Of a DNA stretch of 64,000 nt, positions 34,806 through 44,184 are shown piece after piece. The stretch lies in assembly GCA_034401135.1 (NCBI GenBank), contig JAWZSP010000008.1, positions 1,860,001 to 1,924,000 of the forward strand, given 5' to 3'. The stretch is from Volutella citrinella. Its lineage: Eukaryota > Ascomycota > Sordariomycetes > Hypocreales > Nectriaceae. Position numbers and translations under genes: made by a program. Under the pieces are notes generated by a model. It made no database searches. It saw only the letters and a program-made list of their open reading frames with translations, and had not been told where the DNA came from. Position 1 is the first letter of the stretch. Each line of letters opens with the position of its first letter.

Positions 34806-35631
34806 GATCGGGATCCTAGGTCGTGCTCGAGGTTCTCGTCATGGCCCGCGCCAGAGACGCAAAGGTGGGAAAAGAGAGGGACTGTGCTATTTTCTTCACT
34901 CTTCGACTCAAAAAATGCAGGCGTAGCGGTACGGCGTGATATCGTCGAGGGCGCCGAAGACAAAGAATGACGGCCTGTTTATTGCGGGTTGAGAAATCTG
35001 GAGCTTCGCGCCCTCACGCCTGTGTTTTGGGCGCTATGGGCAACGAGTTAGCTGTTGCACGACCTTTGGTGCACGGGCCACCCATAAGCCGTTGGCGCCT
35101 GCCTCCTTTGCTCCTGTGCCTGCAGGCTCGCAATAACAATTTTCCGGGCTCAGCTCTGGTGGAGTCTCACATTACCCTACATCCTCGATATGTTGCCACA
35201 GTCTGCAGGCAAAAGCGACGAGATGCACATTTGAGAGTAGCCCACAGAGTCCATGCAAACATGCATAGGACATATACCTTGTCTTTGGCGTTGCCACATA
35301 CCAAAGCAGCGCCTAGAGAGCAGACAAACGATGTCTAGGATAGTCCTTGCGTGGGACACTCTGGAGATTCCGGCTTGCAAAACTGGCGCCAACTTCCAAG
35401 CGACCGCAGCAGGATAACTTGGAGAAAGCATAGGATTTCCAGTCAGAAGCGGGGGCAGAACAAAATAACAGCGGATGTAGTAAAAGGTTAAAAGTTTTTT
35501 GTACAATTCTATCTCCTGTCCAATCCCATACACCAATTCGCAAACGCCTGCTTCAAAGTCGAGTGACCACCGTGATAGCGCCATGTCGTCAACAACATAA
35601 ATCAATCAATGCGTGCTGCAGCCCGAAAAGG
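34806..35631. promoter_or_regulatory. Promoter of MLP1/TPR and 3' region of the cysteine-repeat gene's downstream neighbour
   Basis: 826 bp between two minus-strand genes: it holds the MLP1 promoter on its left side and the 3' end of the cysteine-repeat membrane protein on its right. No ORF is supported. Confidence 0.35.
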
Positions 35632-37686
35632 CTAGTTGGCTCGTCGCCCTATATTCGAGTCCAGCTCGTAGGATTCTACTGGCCCCGATTGCCATGCGCC
35701 GCCATGCTGGGCATTTGGCTGGTGAGCAACCGGAGGGTGCGCTGGGAATTCGTAAACCGGCTGTCCATGCATGTTTTGCTGATAGCCATACGGATTCGAA
35801 CCATCCTGAGGCGATATCGGTGACGGAGTATATGTGTTTTGGTGTTGGTACCCGTATTGGTTCGGATATCCCTGCTGCGGCTGGCCATATGCAGGCTGTT
35901 GGCCGTACACGGGCTGTTGGCCATATGGAGATTGTTGCTGGCTGTACGGAGGGGCGTATCCCCCATTGGGATGTTTTTGAGGATCCGGGGTTCCCGCTGG
36001 GCTAGGGACTTGACTTGGTGGGAGTTCAGAGACTACAACCGGCTTGGCCCACCCAGCATCCATCTCTGGCATTGGCCGTGGGGTGCCTGTTGAGGGTGCC
36101 AGTTCGGCTATGGCCGGGCTGGAAGGAGGCGGCGCTGTCTTTCCTGGTATCATATGAGTGCTTCCCATCAGCTCCGGGTGGCCATCGTAGTCGGGAGGAC
36201 TGGTGGTAGGGCCGCTGATGTTGGGAATTTGCTCGCCCCGAGTCTTCTGACGACGCCTTCTCAGCAGGAACATTATGACACCGCCCAAGAGACCTAGAGC
36301 TACCACTCCACCAGCAACTCCACCAGCAATAGGGATGATACCAGGCCCGTTGTGCTTGGTTTCGTTACCGCTGCCATCCTTGGAGTCGCCTGATCCTCCA
36401 CCAGCGCCAGATTTGCCCGTCTCCTTCGCGGAAGTCTCCTTCGGGCCGCTTGCAGGAGTATTTTGTCCAGATGTCGCGGTAGGATATGATTCTGAGATGG
36501 ATTGGGCAGCAGTGGCGGTGACTTCTCCTTTTGCAGCTCGGCAATAATAGTTCCAAACATCGACGGCGGACGAAACGTCGGCGAGGTCAGTACTGCAAGA
36601 ATACTTGACGCTGTAAGTCAGACTGCTGGATATGTCCTTAGACAGATCCGACTTGAGGCACACACAAGAGGCCATAGCCTGTGGCCCTTTGCCGCATTTC
36701 CATGCACTTTGCTAAGCTAGGTGTGAGTATAGAAGAGGAAAACGGGCCAAGGGAGATCATACCGTCATAACAACGTCAATAATTCCACTTTGGGCACACG
36801 ATCGCAGGCTTTGGAACTGCGACAAGCCGGTGATGTAGTAGGTCACTGCAAAAATAATTAGCCGAGGTTCATGTACCAGAACTGCGCCGGGTGGACTAAC
36901 TATCTCCAGGAGGCCCCTTTGGCGTAGCAAAAGCAGTCGTCCCCTGGTTCATGGCGCAATAATCGGCGTAGAATTGCTCGGCAGCAGTGACGTCGTCGGC
37001 GTGGGAGCATGAGCCCTTGACGGAAGACTTGATGTTGGCCTTGATCTTATCGACGACGTCGCTTTTGGTGCAAGCACATGGAGCGCGTAGTTCGGCGGGC
37101 TCTGGGCATCGACTGTACGCCTAGAAGGACATCAGCTCACGTCCAGCGGCAACACGGGTGGGTTCTTCATACGCCATTGTTGAAAGCGGCGGCCAAGCCG
37201 CTCTGAGCACAAGAGGCAAGATACGTGAGTTGAGGGAGATCAGTAATGTATGCGCTCACGATGTTGGCAGTCGGCGACGGGAATGTAATGGTCAAGTCTT
37301 GATTGCAGTACTTGTCGATCATCAAAGTGGCGCTCTGGACCTCATCGGTGGCTGTCGATCCGCAGGAGTAGCTGACATCAGAGATGACGGACGCCGAGAA
37401 GTCCTTCCGTCTGCCATCGTTGGAGCAGATGCACGATTGCACTTTTGCCGGGCCCTCGTCGCCGCAAGCCTTTGTAGAAGTCAAGGACGAAAATCTGTAT
37501 TCGAGACCGGTCGTGACACATGGAGCCTTTTGGCGGTTAGCAACACACCCTTCTCGACACCGAACTCGCGTCCCATACCAGCAGCGTGAAAATACCAATG
37601 TCGGTCAAGTGAGCAACATCGGCAGCCGTGGCGAAGGCGGCCAGACTGGCCAAGGCGATCAGCCGGACCCCGTGTAAGTGCTGCAT
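35632..37686 (-). CDS. Single-pass membrane protein with three cysteine-rich extracellular modules
   Basis: Five exons (37579-37686, 37173-37526, 36901-37120, 36763-36845, 35632-36711) give 614 aa. I do not recognise a named family. Order: signal peptide (LIALASLAAFATAA); three related modules of about 85 residues each with the pattern CAQSG ... C ... CxC ... SVKxSCS ... D-V ... YC; a Ser/Thr/Gly-rich stalk; one membrane span at about 379-404 (IIPIAGGVAGGVVALGLLGGVIMFLL) stopped by RRRR. A cytosolic tail follows, with PPDYDGHPELMG and about 70 residues rich in YGQQP and GYQQN. The modules differ from one another, most clearly in the first, whose leading cysteine context (PCVTTGLEY) is changed. 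The layout (signal peptide, Cys modules, stalk, one span, low-complexity tail) resembles fungal wall-stress sensors such as WSC proteins, but the cysteine pattern is not that of WSC or CFEM as I can judge. A sensor role is inference. Confidence 0.8.
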
Positions 37687-39054
37687 CGCCAGGGTTTCCG
37701 AGACTGGGAGAAACGCGATTCAACCGGGTGAGTTTTCCACGATGCTGGAACCGCGACCTTTCAAGGTGCTTCACACGAGGAGGAGAGAAATTGGGAGTTC
37801 CCTCTCCGATCAGGCTGCAAAGCCCTCCCCGACCCATCTCTGAGTCCGGGCGGGGGCTCCTGTCGCGTCTGGATGCAGGTACGGATGCAATAAGGCGCCA
37901 GACCCCTGAAGCTAGTTCGGTATAGGCTTGCCAGCTGAAAACTTGGCTGCATGCCGACTGGGCGCACACCAATGACCCTGGTCTTCTTAAAGTCCTACAA
38001 CTTAAAGTGTGTCCGGCTAATACCGCAAATCAATACCGGTATCCGTATTATGACGAGGATGATTTGGCTTTCACTCACATGGTGATCTTGTCATCGAATA
38101 CGGACATTACCTCCACGAAATGATGAAGCAGAGGTGCCTTCACTGCCTTGTTGGAAGCGACGATTCGAAGCTCTCAAGAGGCCTCAGGCTAACCTCCTCA
38201 CGCCTTAGCGGTGAGTTGGAGCTGCTAGCGCTCCTCATGGTCGCGATGGGTTCCTCTCGGTTGGTTGTTTTGGCCGCCAATTTAGAGTATGACAACCAGC
38301 CCCGACGGGTGGGCGCGGAGAGAGATGAATCGAAGCGGCTTGTCCCGTCAATCCAAGTTTCGCATATCAGCCCCCTCTCGGCCGATTGCAGGGAAGCCCT
38401 TTTCTGCACGGCGCACGGCATTGACGTTGCTGCCTCCCTATAAGGCGACCGAGTCCCACCGCGAAGCGATGTGATGATGGAATGGCTACTGGCTGGGCGC
38501 AAGTTTTGGGCGGTAGTCCGAATGGAGGCAAGGGGGACGCCAGCTGAACGGGGCCAGTCAGGCATTCTGCAGCTTGCTGGTCTGCCAAGACCGCCAAAAG
38601 AAAGTCTGCAAAGTTAGGGAATGGCGTGGCTGGATGACCAATGGGGCTTCAAGAAGCGGCAGCCCAGGCTACTGGGGCTGGCTCTGAAACAAGGCATTGA
38701 TAAGCGAGTGAATGATCGGATGAAATGGGATCGAGGTGCACACGTGACTAATCCCCCGCAAAGGTGTCCCGTTTTGAACAGGCCCCGCCACGGTCGGCAA
38801 GCATTGACCCCAGTGGGAGATTATCGTGATTCTCATTCAGGGCTGATTGCCAAGAACAAGATTGATGATGCGAATAATACTGAAAAGTAATATATTATTG
38901 TTTTTATCGTGAATCGTTAAATGGGGCTCCAACGAGCCACCGCGCTCAATTTAACCCCAGTGAATGCTCCGGAATCCCCATAATTGTACAAGCTTTTGTC
39001 GCTCAATGGCTCAAGCAAAAGAAAACAATTGTCCCAAGTCGCTCTTGCAATGCG
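37687..39054. promoter_or_regulatory. Intergenic region, promoter of the cysteine-repeat gene
   Basis: 1.37 kb with no supportable gene. The part near 37690-37990 is the likely leader and promoter of the minus-strand gene. The rest lies behind the 3' end of the gene at 39055. Confidence 0.35.
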
Positions 39055-39870
39055 CTACGCCGCTCCGTGAGCCTGGGCCATGTTCTCGCCAAAGGCCGTT
39101 ACTGTCTTCTCGAGGGCGTTGGTCATCTTGCGTAACCCCCGTCGGCCGTCGCCACTTTGCTTCTGCATCGCTTCTGTCAACGGGATGGACGGATCCGTGC
39201 TCCGACGGATGACGGGCTTCTTGGCCAATGATGCAGAGGTCAAGGTGCTTGCCTCGTCCGTGCTGGCGGACCGCTGGGGGCCAGGCTTGGCAAACCGCAC
39301 CCTGTTCTTCTCCTTTCTGTCGCCCGACGATCGCCTCGAGAAGCTGGAGATCCCGGTCGGGCCCGAAGTCCTGGAGCTGCTTCGCGAAAGATTCGGCGTT
39401 GTCTTCCCAGAGCTGGAGGGTTCCCACGCGTCTTCGGGGGCCTCTGTCTCGAAGATTGTGTCGTGTCGCAAGGCGCCCCGGCGGCGTCGCATGAAGTTGT
39501 ACCTCAACCTTTCCCAGAGACTGTGACCAAGCTCGTCCCAAATCACCACGGCTTTGAACAGCCGTCGACAGGCCTGGGTCCCCTCCGATTCTTCGAGTTC
39601 TCCGAAAGCCTCCAACTCGTCCAGCGAGGGGAGGTTCTCCCAGGAGATGGATATTTTATCTGATTGTTCCCGCCATGTGGTGGAATTGATGAAGTATTTG
39701 AGAAAGTCAAAAGTCTCGGCTTTCGATGCCTCCTGCTCCTCAAACTCGATCTGTTGTCGAATCTGATCCTCGTTGTGTTCCTTCTGTAGCCGCGTCTGCT
39801 TTTGCTTTCGCTTCTTGCTCCTGTCTAGCAGAGCGGCCACGGGGGCTGGGCTCGAGGGCACTCGGATCAT
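39055..39870 (-). CDS. Hypothetical protein, basic, 271 aa
   Basis: A single open frame with no intron needed. The N-terminus carries a basic coiled segment (DRSKKRKQKQTRLQKEHNEDQIRQQIEFEEQEASKAE). This leads into a compact, aromatic-rich block FDFLKYFINSTTWREQSDKISISWENLPSLDELEAFGELEESEG, then ACRRLFKAVVIWDELGHSLWERLRYNFMRRRRG. The second half is Ser/Thr/Arg-rich and likely disordered (SRSSSRTSGPTG, RRSSGDRKEKNRVRFAK). No signal peptide or membrane span. I do not recognise the family. The aromatic block is the part most likely to be a conserved domain; the codon use resembles neighbouring genes, which supports a real gene. Confidence 0.6.
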   Translation of the reverse strand: MIRVPSSPAPVAALLDRSKKRKQKQTRLQKEHNEDQIRQQIEFEEQEASKAETFDFLKYFINSTTWREQSDKISISWENLPSLDELEAFGELEESEGTQACRRLFKAVVIWDELGHSLWERLRYNFMRRRRGALRHDTIFETEAPEDAWEPSSSGKTTPNLSRSSSRTSGPTGISSFSRRSSGDRKEKNRVRFAKPGPQRSASTDEASTLTSASLAKKPVIRRSTDPSIPLTEAMQKQSGDGRRGLRKMTNALEKTVTAFGENMAQAHGAA

Positions 39871-42000
39871 ATTGGTGGTAGAGTGTCCGGCTGGGTTGGG
39901 GATGCCCGAGCCTGGAATGTAAACTGGTATGACCGGATGTTTATGTTGTCAATAAGAATACCGAGCCAACGTCTTTTGAACTGGGCACCGGGAGTAAGAG
40001 AGAGTTGGATGGTGTGAGAACGACGAGGGCGTGAAGCGATGTGTCTTGAACACTCCGGCGCGGGAGAGGCTGGCGAGCCTTAAGTAACGAGAACCAAGAA
40101 TCCGGGTGGCCTACTCTGAGGAGTTCATAGTTCAGTGACTAGTTTAACGGCCAGAGTTAAAATGCAAGGTTCGTCGGAATCAGTACCTGACCGCCACGGG
40201 GGACTGCCTTGGGGTTTTAAAGTTCTCGGGAAACGAAATCTTGCCGGTGGAGCTGGGACGGCTTCTCCCTGGGCTGTGACTGACCCAACCCGTCAGTCTG
40301 GAACACCCATGTTCCCCATAAGGCGGGAGGGTGCCAAGACGGGAACTTCCCACAAACCAGGGCGAGATCCCAGGTGAGTGGGATATGGCGGCGAGGCGCA
40401 CCCCGGCGTCCCGGGCTTGCTAGGTCCCCGGCGCCCGGGCGGAGGTGAGTCCATCACCGGCGGCAGGCTGATTCATCAAAAGGCCAAAGTTAGAGGGGTA
40501 GCTATAGGTAATGCCAAGTGAATGTTGGTTGTGCTTCTGGGCCGTCTGTCGAAGCTAGGTCCGGCCAAAGGCTGCTCGCTCTCCGCGGACATGCAGCGAG
40601 GTGGTGGTGGTCACTAACACTCCATCTCCAACTGCGGCACCCACACCCACAGCCCAGACAGGCTTCGGAGGGCGGCAATTACGTTGGCTTTTGCTATGAA
40701 AGGATCTGCACTTTGTGATTTCATATTTCCAAGCACCCGGATCCGCAATCCCGACGTTCTGGGACCCGGCTGCCGCAACGGGAGGCGGACCCTTGGAGTT
40801 GACCGGCTGCGGTCCCGACCCCGTGGCAACGCCAAGCGAGCTGACCGCAGCAGGGCGTCCGTGGAAGCTGGGCCAGATTCCACGTAGCTGACGACATGGC
40901 AAGCTGAGAGCCCCGCGTGGCATGCCGTGTGGCTGGTCGGCAAAGGTCGTGGTCGCCCAACATGTGGCCGGACTCAGGCAAGCGTAGCTCTGCTGGATGT
41001 CACAAGGGCCTATCGGAGCCTCGGGACGAGCTAAGTGACGAGTTGCGTCTTACGAATAGAGTTCTCCGTCTCTCAGAGTGTCTAAACTCTCTTTTGGCTG
41101 ACGCAGCCGTCGCGCCATTGGTCGATAGGCCGGCTGGCGTATTGGTAACATTCCAGTTGCCCTTCGGTTTTGCCGGCCCGAACTCTGCACCCTGCCTTGC
41201 CGGGTGCTCTGTGTCCAGATCAAGCAAGGAGAACCGCGTCGCGGCTGTGTCATCACAGCCCGGTTGGGATTTGGGTGTTCTGGGCCGCTGACAGTGGCCG
41301 AGGCGCCGCCTCAGACTTGTCGAACAGGCAAACTTGGCTTGCACCAAGGTCGGAACATCCATCATTCCGCTGCCCGATTGCCATGTACCTAAGTATCTCT
41401 ATTCCTTCGGGCAAGCTGGATGCGGGCCGCAGTCGGCTAATGTGTTGACACTTGACAGGCGAATGAGCCATTGGGAATCTTCGAACAATAGCTCTGAAGG
41501 AGGGAGGGCCGTTTCTAGTCTTTACTTTTTTTTTTTTTTTTTTTGAAGCTATTGATGCTTCAAGGTTGGCAGAGATGAATGTTGTCGAGATAAATCCATC
41601 AATATTGAACAGCGTTATGTGCGGCCATTCAATCCGTTTGCTGAAATGGTTGGCCAAGAACCCCCCTGTGTGCTGCGCTATTCAACGTCGAAGCAAACAA
41701 TACCAAGCCAATGCGAATATTCAGAACATTCTCACTCGACGGTGTTTAGCGACACATCCGCAAGACAGATTCATCCTCGAAAAAACTAATATATAGACAC
41801 AGCATCGTAGCCTTTCTGTTCCTTTCCTCGTCACTACTTTCTACATAACACTCTTCTGCAGTATATTCGTCTGCAGCACACTCTCATCACCGTTCTTTGT
41901 CCTCTTACCACGACCAACATCCCCTCACCAACCGTCATCTTCCCACCACTATCCTCCTCTCATTACCATCATCCTCCCTTTACCATCACCAACCGCAACC
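39871..42000. promoter_or_regulatory. Divergent intergenic region
   Basis: 2.1 kb separating the gene at 39055 (-) from that at 42001 (+). No gene is supported. A run of 19 T lies at 41526-41544. A TATATAG at about 41790 is listed separately, and the last 120 bp before 42001 are C/T/A-rich with CACCATC-type steps, as in a leader. Confidence 0.4.
41790..41796 (+). promoter_or_regulatory. TATA-like box
   Basis: TATATAG, about 205 bp upstream of the ATG at 42001, followed by a pyrimidine-rich leader. Plausible core promoter; not proven. Confidence 0.35.
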
Positions 42001-42972
42001 ATGCCTGTCCCCGAGACGATGGCTGAAGTGGCCAAGGAGCCTCTTCTGAAGAGGGTCCCGTTGTACGCCCTCCTATTTTTCATGTACCTGTTCGGAATTG
42101 TGCAAGACCTAGTCGAAGAGGTCAACACCCTCATCACGTACGCGGCGAGAGACCCATCGTCGCTACAAATTCTCATCCCCGACTTCCTCTCGCACCAGAT
42201 TCGCCGCCCAAGGACCGAGTTCGCCATCAGGCTGGTCATCGTTTACGAGGCCATTTGGTTTGTCCATCTCGTTGGACAGTCGACAATCTGGTTTGGCCGT
42301 TGCGCCATCCTGGAATGGCCGTCGTGTCCCCAAACCAACCTTCCGGAAACTTGGCTGATGCTGAGCTGGTGCCTCAAAACCGCGTCCACCATGCTCAGAG
42401 AGCTGCGTGTCTTCTTTGACTCGCTCCTGGTATTTTTCGTGGGAGCCTACACCTGCTGGATGGTGGGGTTCTTCGTCCTCCACCTCAAATACCTTCTCTT
42501 CGACAGGGTCCCTTCTCCTCACAATCTTCGAAATGGACATCTGGTCAAGCCCGACCACGCGGCATACGTCAAGGCCCCAGCAGACGAACCGTCGAACCCC
42601 GGAAACAAGTCAATTTTTGCGAAAAAGGTCCGCATCCTCTCGCCCATGAGCGGGACGATCTACGCTCCCAACTTTCCGGTGACGCCCCAGTACAGAGATC
42701 CTCACAACATCGTCGATGGCCACATCAGAAAGCCCGACCATGCCGCATACGTCCTGCCCATCAGACGGCCGAGCCAGCCTCCCAACGCCCCGCCAACTCG
42801 CAGGCCACAGTTTGGGTACAACTCTCCGCACTACATCGTCAATGGGCACATCAGAAAGCCCGACCATGCCGCCTACGTCCCCTGTCCCCAAACACCAAGG
42901 AACGACGAGTCGAGCACCTCAGGAACTTGGGAGTCCCCTATTGGCGGGTCAAGGAGGGGTTACCACTGCTGA
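42001..42972 (+). CDS. Membrane protein with three KPDHAAYV repeats
   Basis: A single exon of 323 aa; I do not recognise a family. The first 165 residues hold three hydrophobic stretches: about 18-38 (PLYALLFFMYLFGIVQDLV), 76-98 (IRLVIVYEAIWFVHLVGQST) and 137-166 (VFFDSLLVFFVGAYTCWMVG, then FFVLHLKYLLF). There is no cleavable signal sequence. The C-terminal half carries an 18-residue repeat three times: residues 173-190 (PHNLRNGHLVKPDHAAYV), 234-251 (PHNIVDGHIRKPDHAAYV) and 276-293 (PHYIVNGHIRKPDHAAYV), separated by Pro/Arg-rich linkers. Copies 2 and 3 share an identical 26-bp stretch, so the duplication is recent or under conversion. A good ATG context and leader support the start. Its 3' end faces the secreted-protein gene. 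Confidence 0.8.
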   Translation: MPVPETMAEVAKEPLLKRVPLYALLFFMYLFGIVQDLVEEVNTLITYAARDPSSLQILIPDFLSHQIRRPRTEFAIRLVIVYEAIWFVHLVGQSTIWFGRCAILEWPSCPQTNLPETWLMLSWCLKTASTMLRELRVFFDSLLVFFVGAYTCWMVGFFVLHLKYLLFDRVPSPHNLRNGHLVKPDHAAYVKAPADEPSNPGNKSIFAKKVRILSPMSGTIYAPNFPVTPQYRDPHNIVDGHIRKPDHAAYVLPIRRPSQPPNAPPTRRPQFGYNSPHYIVNGHIRKPDHAAYVPCPQTPRNDESSTSGTWESPIGGSRRGYHC

Positions 42973-43572
42973 GAGGATATTGGGGGATGCTGCAAAGGGT
43001 TTGCGACGAGGGTGGGTTTGGAATTGCATTTTGTCATGATACCACGGCGTTGAAAGGGGCAAGGGAAGAACACCATGTCGCTGGACGATGACTGAAGCTT
43101 AGAGGAGTAGCACAGCAAGGGGGATGAACACAGAGACCAGTTTTTACGAATAATGGAACGCATGGAGCAGAATGGAGCTTGAACTGCACAGCTTTTGATG
43201 TTCCGTAGAGTTCAAGTTAGTCAGGTTACTGGGCGTGTCACGCCTGACCTAATGGAGTTGGTTCACGCACATTTTCACCGAGTCAGAGTGTCAGATGTTT
43301 TGGAATTGTCTTGAATAAAAGCCTTAATCGATCTGCATCCCAAACGAGTATCCGAGACGCCAATCGTTTACTTGAATCCATTCATTTCGTGACGGGTCAT
43401 GCTGCCTTTGCCGTTGTTGCATCACCAGCTAGAAACAGTGCCAATCAGGTCCTGCCCAGTTGGAAATTCCATGCCGAGGTATCCCCATGTTCAAAGTCCC
43501 ACCAGCCTCATGAACCGGCCAGAAAAAGCCATCTCCGAACCGTTGGCACCCTGATGTGATGTGATTTCTCGT
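42973..43572. other. Intergenic region between convergent genes
   Basis: About 600 bp holding two 3' ends; no gene or clear element. Confidence 0.4.
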
Positions 43573-44184
43573 CTAGGTGGCAGCCTCGGTGGGCTGAGCG
43601 TAGTCTCCACCCGCAGAGGCAGAAGGGTCGTAGATCTGCCAGGACAAAGCAGCCTTCTGGCCGTCGCCAACGTCGCAGTTGATGCTCCCGGCAGCGAAGA
43701 GGTCAGTGCCCGAAGAAAAGTCGGACAAGGCTCGGTTGAGAAGGTTGTCGACGTCGACATCGCCGAGGGAGAAGAACCCGTCGGATTCCTCTCGAGTCTG
43801 GACGGCGAAGGTGCAGGAGCGGTAGTGAAGAAGGGGGACCATTCCATCCTTTCCGGCAGCGCGAGAGACGGAGAAGGTTCCGTTGTACCCAGTCCACTCG
43901 CTGAACATGGAGGCACAGAAGCGCCAGTTGGCGTACTGGGGGTTGGCGGTAGGCTTGGTGTCAAAGACGGCTACCTCGCACGAGTTGATGTTTTGGCCGG
44001 CATTCTCCCAACAAACCGGGGCCGTGCCGGTGGAGGTCGCACCTGCGGCGCAGGAAGCAGTCGGGACGGCGATGGGTCCATCGTAGGTGGAGGTGGCGGC
44101 CGGAGCCGAAGTGGGTGCCGGGGTAGCCAGGGTGAGGCCAGCCAAGAGGGTGGCGGCAGCCGCGGAAAGAGCGAAAAAACGCAT
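43573..44184 (-). CDS. Small secreted protein, Ecp2/Hce2-like
   Basis: A single exon of 203 aa with a clear signal peptide (MRFFALSAAAATLLAGLTLA) and a short Pro/Ala/Ser/Thr spacer. The domain (about 50-190) has six cysteines and the order seen in Hce2 (homologues of Cladosporium Ecp2): a leading INSC, a central GTFSVS strand, HYRSCTFAV, then a DVDVDNLLNRAL helix, and a final GSINC. Hce2 proteins are secreted fungal effectors or fungus-fungus interaction proteins of unknown biochemical action. The match is by spacing and motif, not by alignment, so the family call is moderate. Its leader contains a CTACCACTAC-type repeat. No pathogenic role can be read from the sequence. Confidence 0.7.
   Translation of the reverse strand: MRFFALSAAAATLLAGLTLATPAPTSAPAATSTYDGPIAVPTASCAAGATSTGTAPVCWENAGQNINSCEVAVFDTKPTANPQYANWRFCASMFSEWTGYNGTFSVSRAAGKDGMVPLLHYRSCTFAVQTREESDGFFSLGDVDVDNLLNRALSDFSSGTDLFAAGSINCDVGDGQKAALSWQIYDPSASAGGDYAQPTEAAT

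Noticed and set aside
35788..35802. GGATTCGAACC resembles a reversed tRNA B box
   Set aside because: It lies inside the coding frame of the membrane protein (GSNPYG) and no cloverleaf or A box accompanies it.
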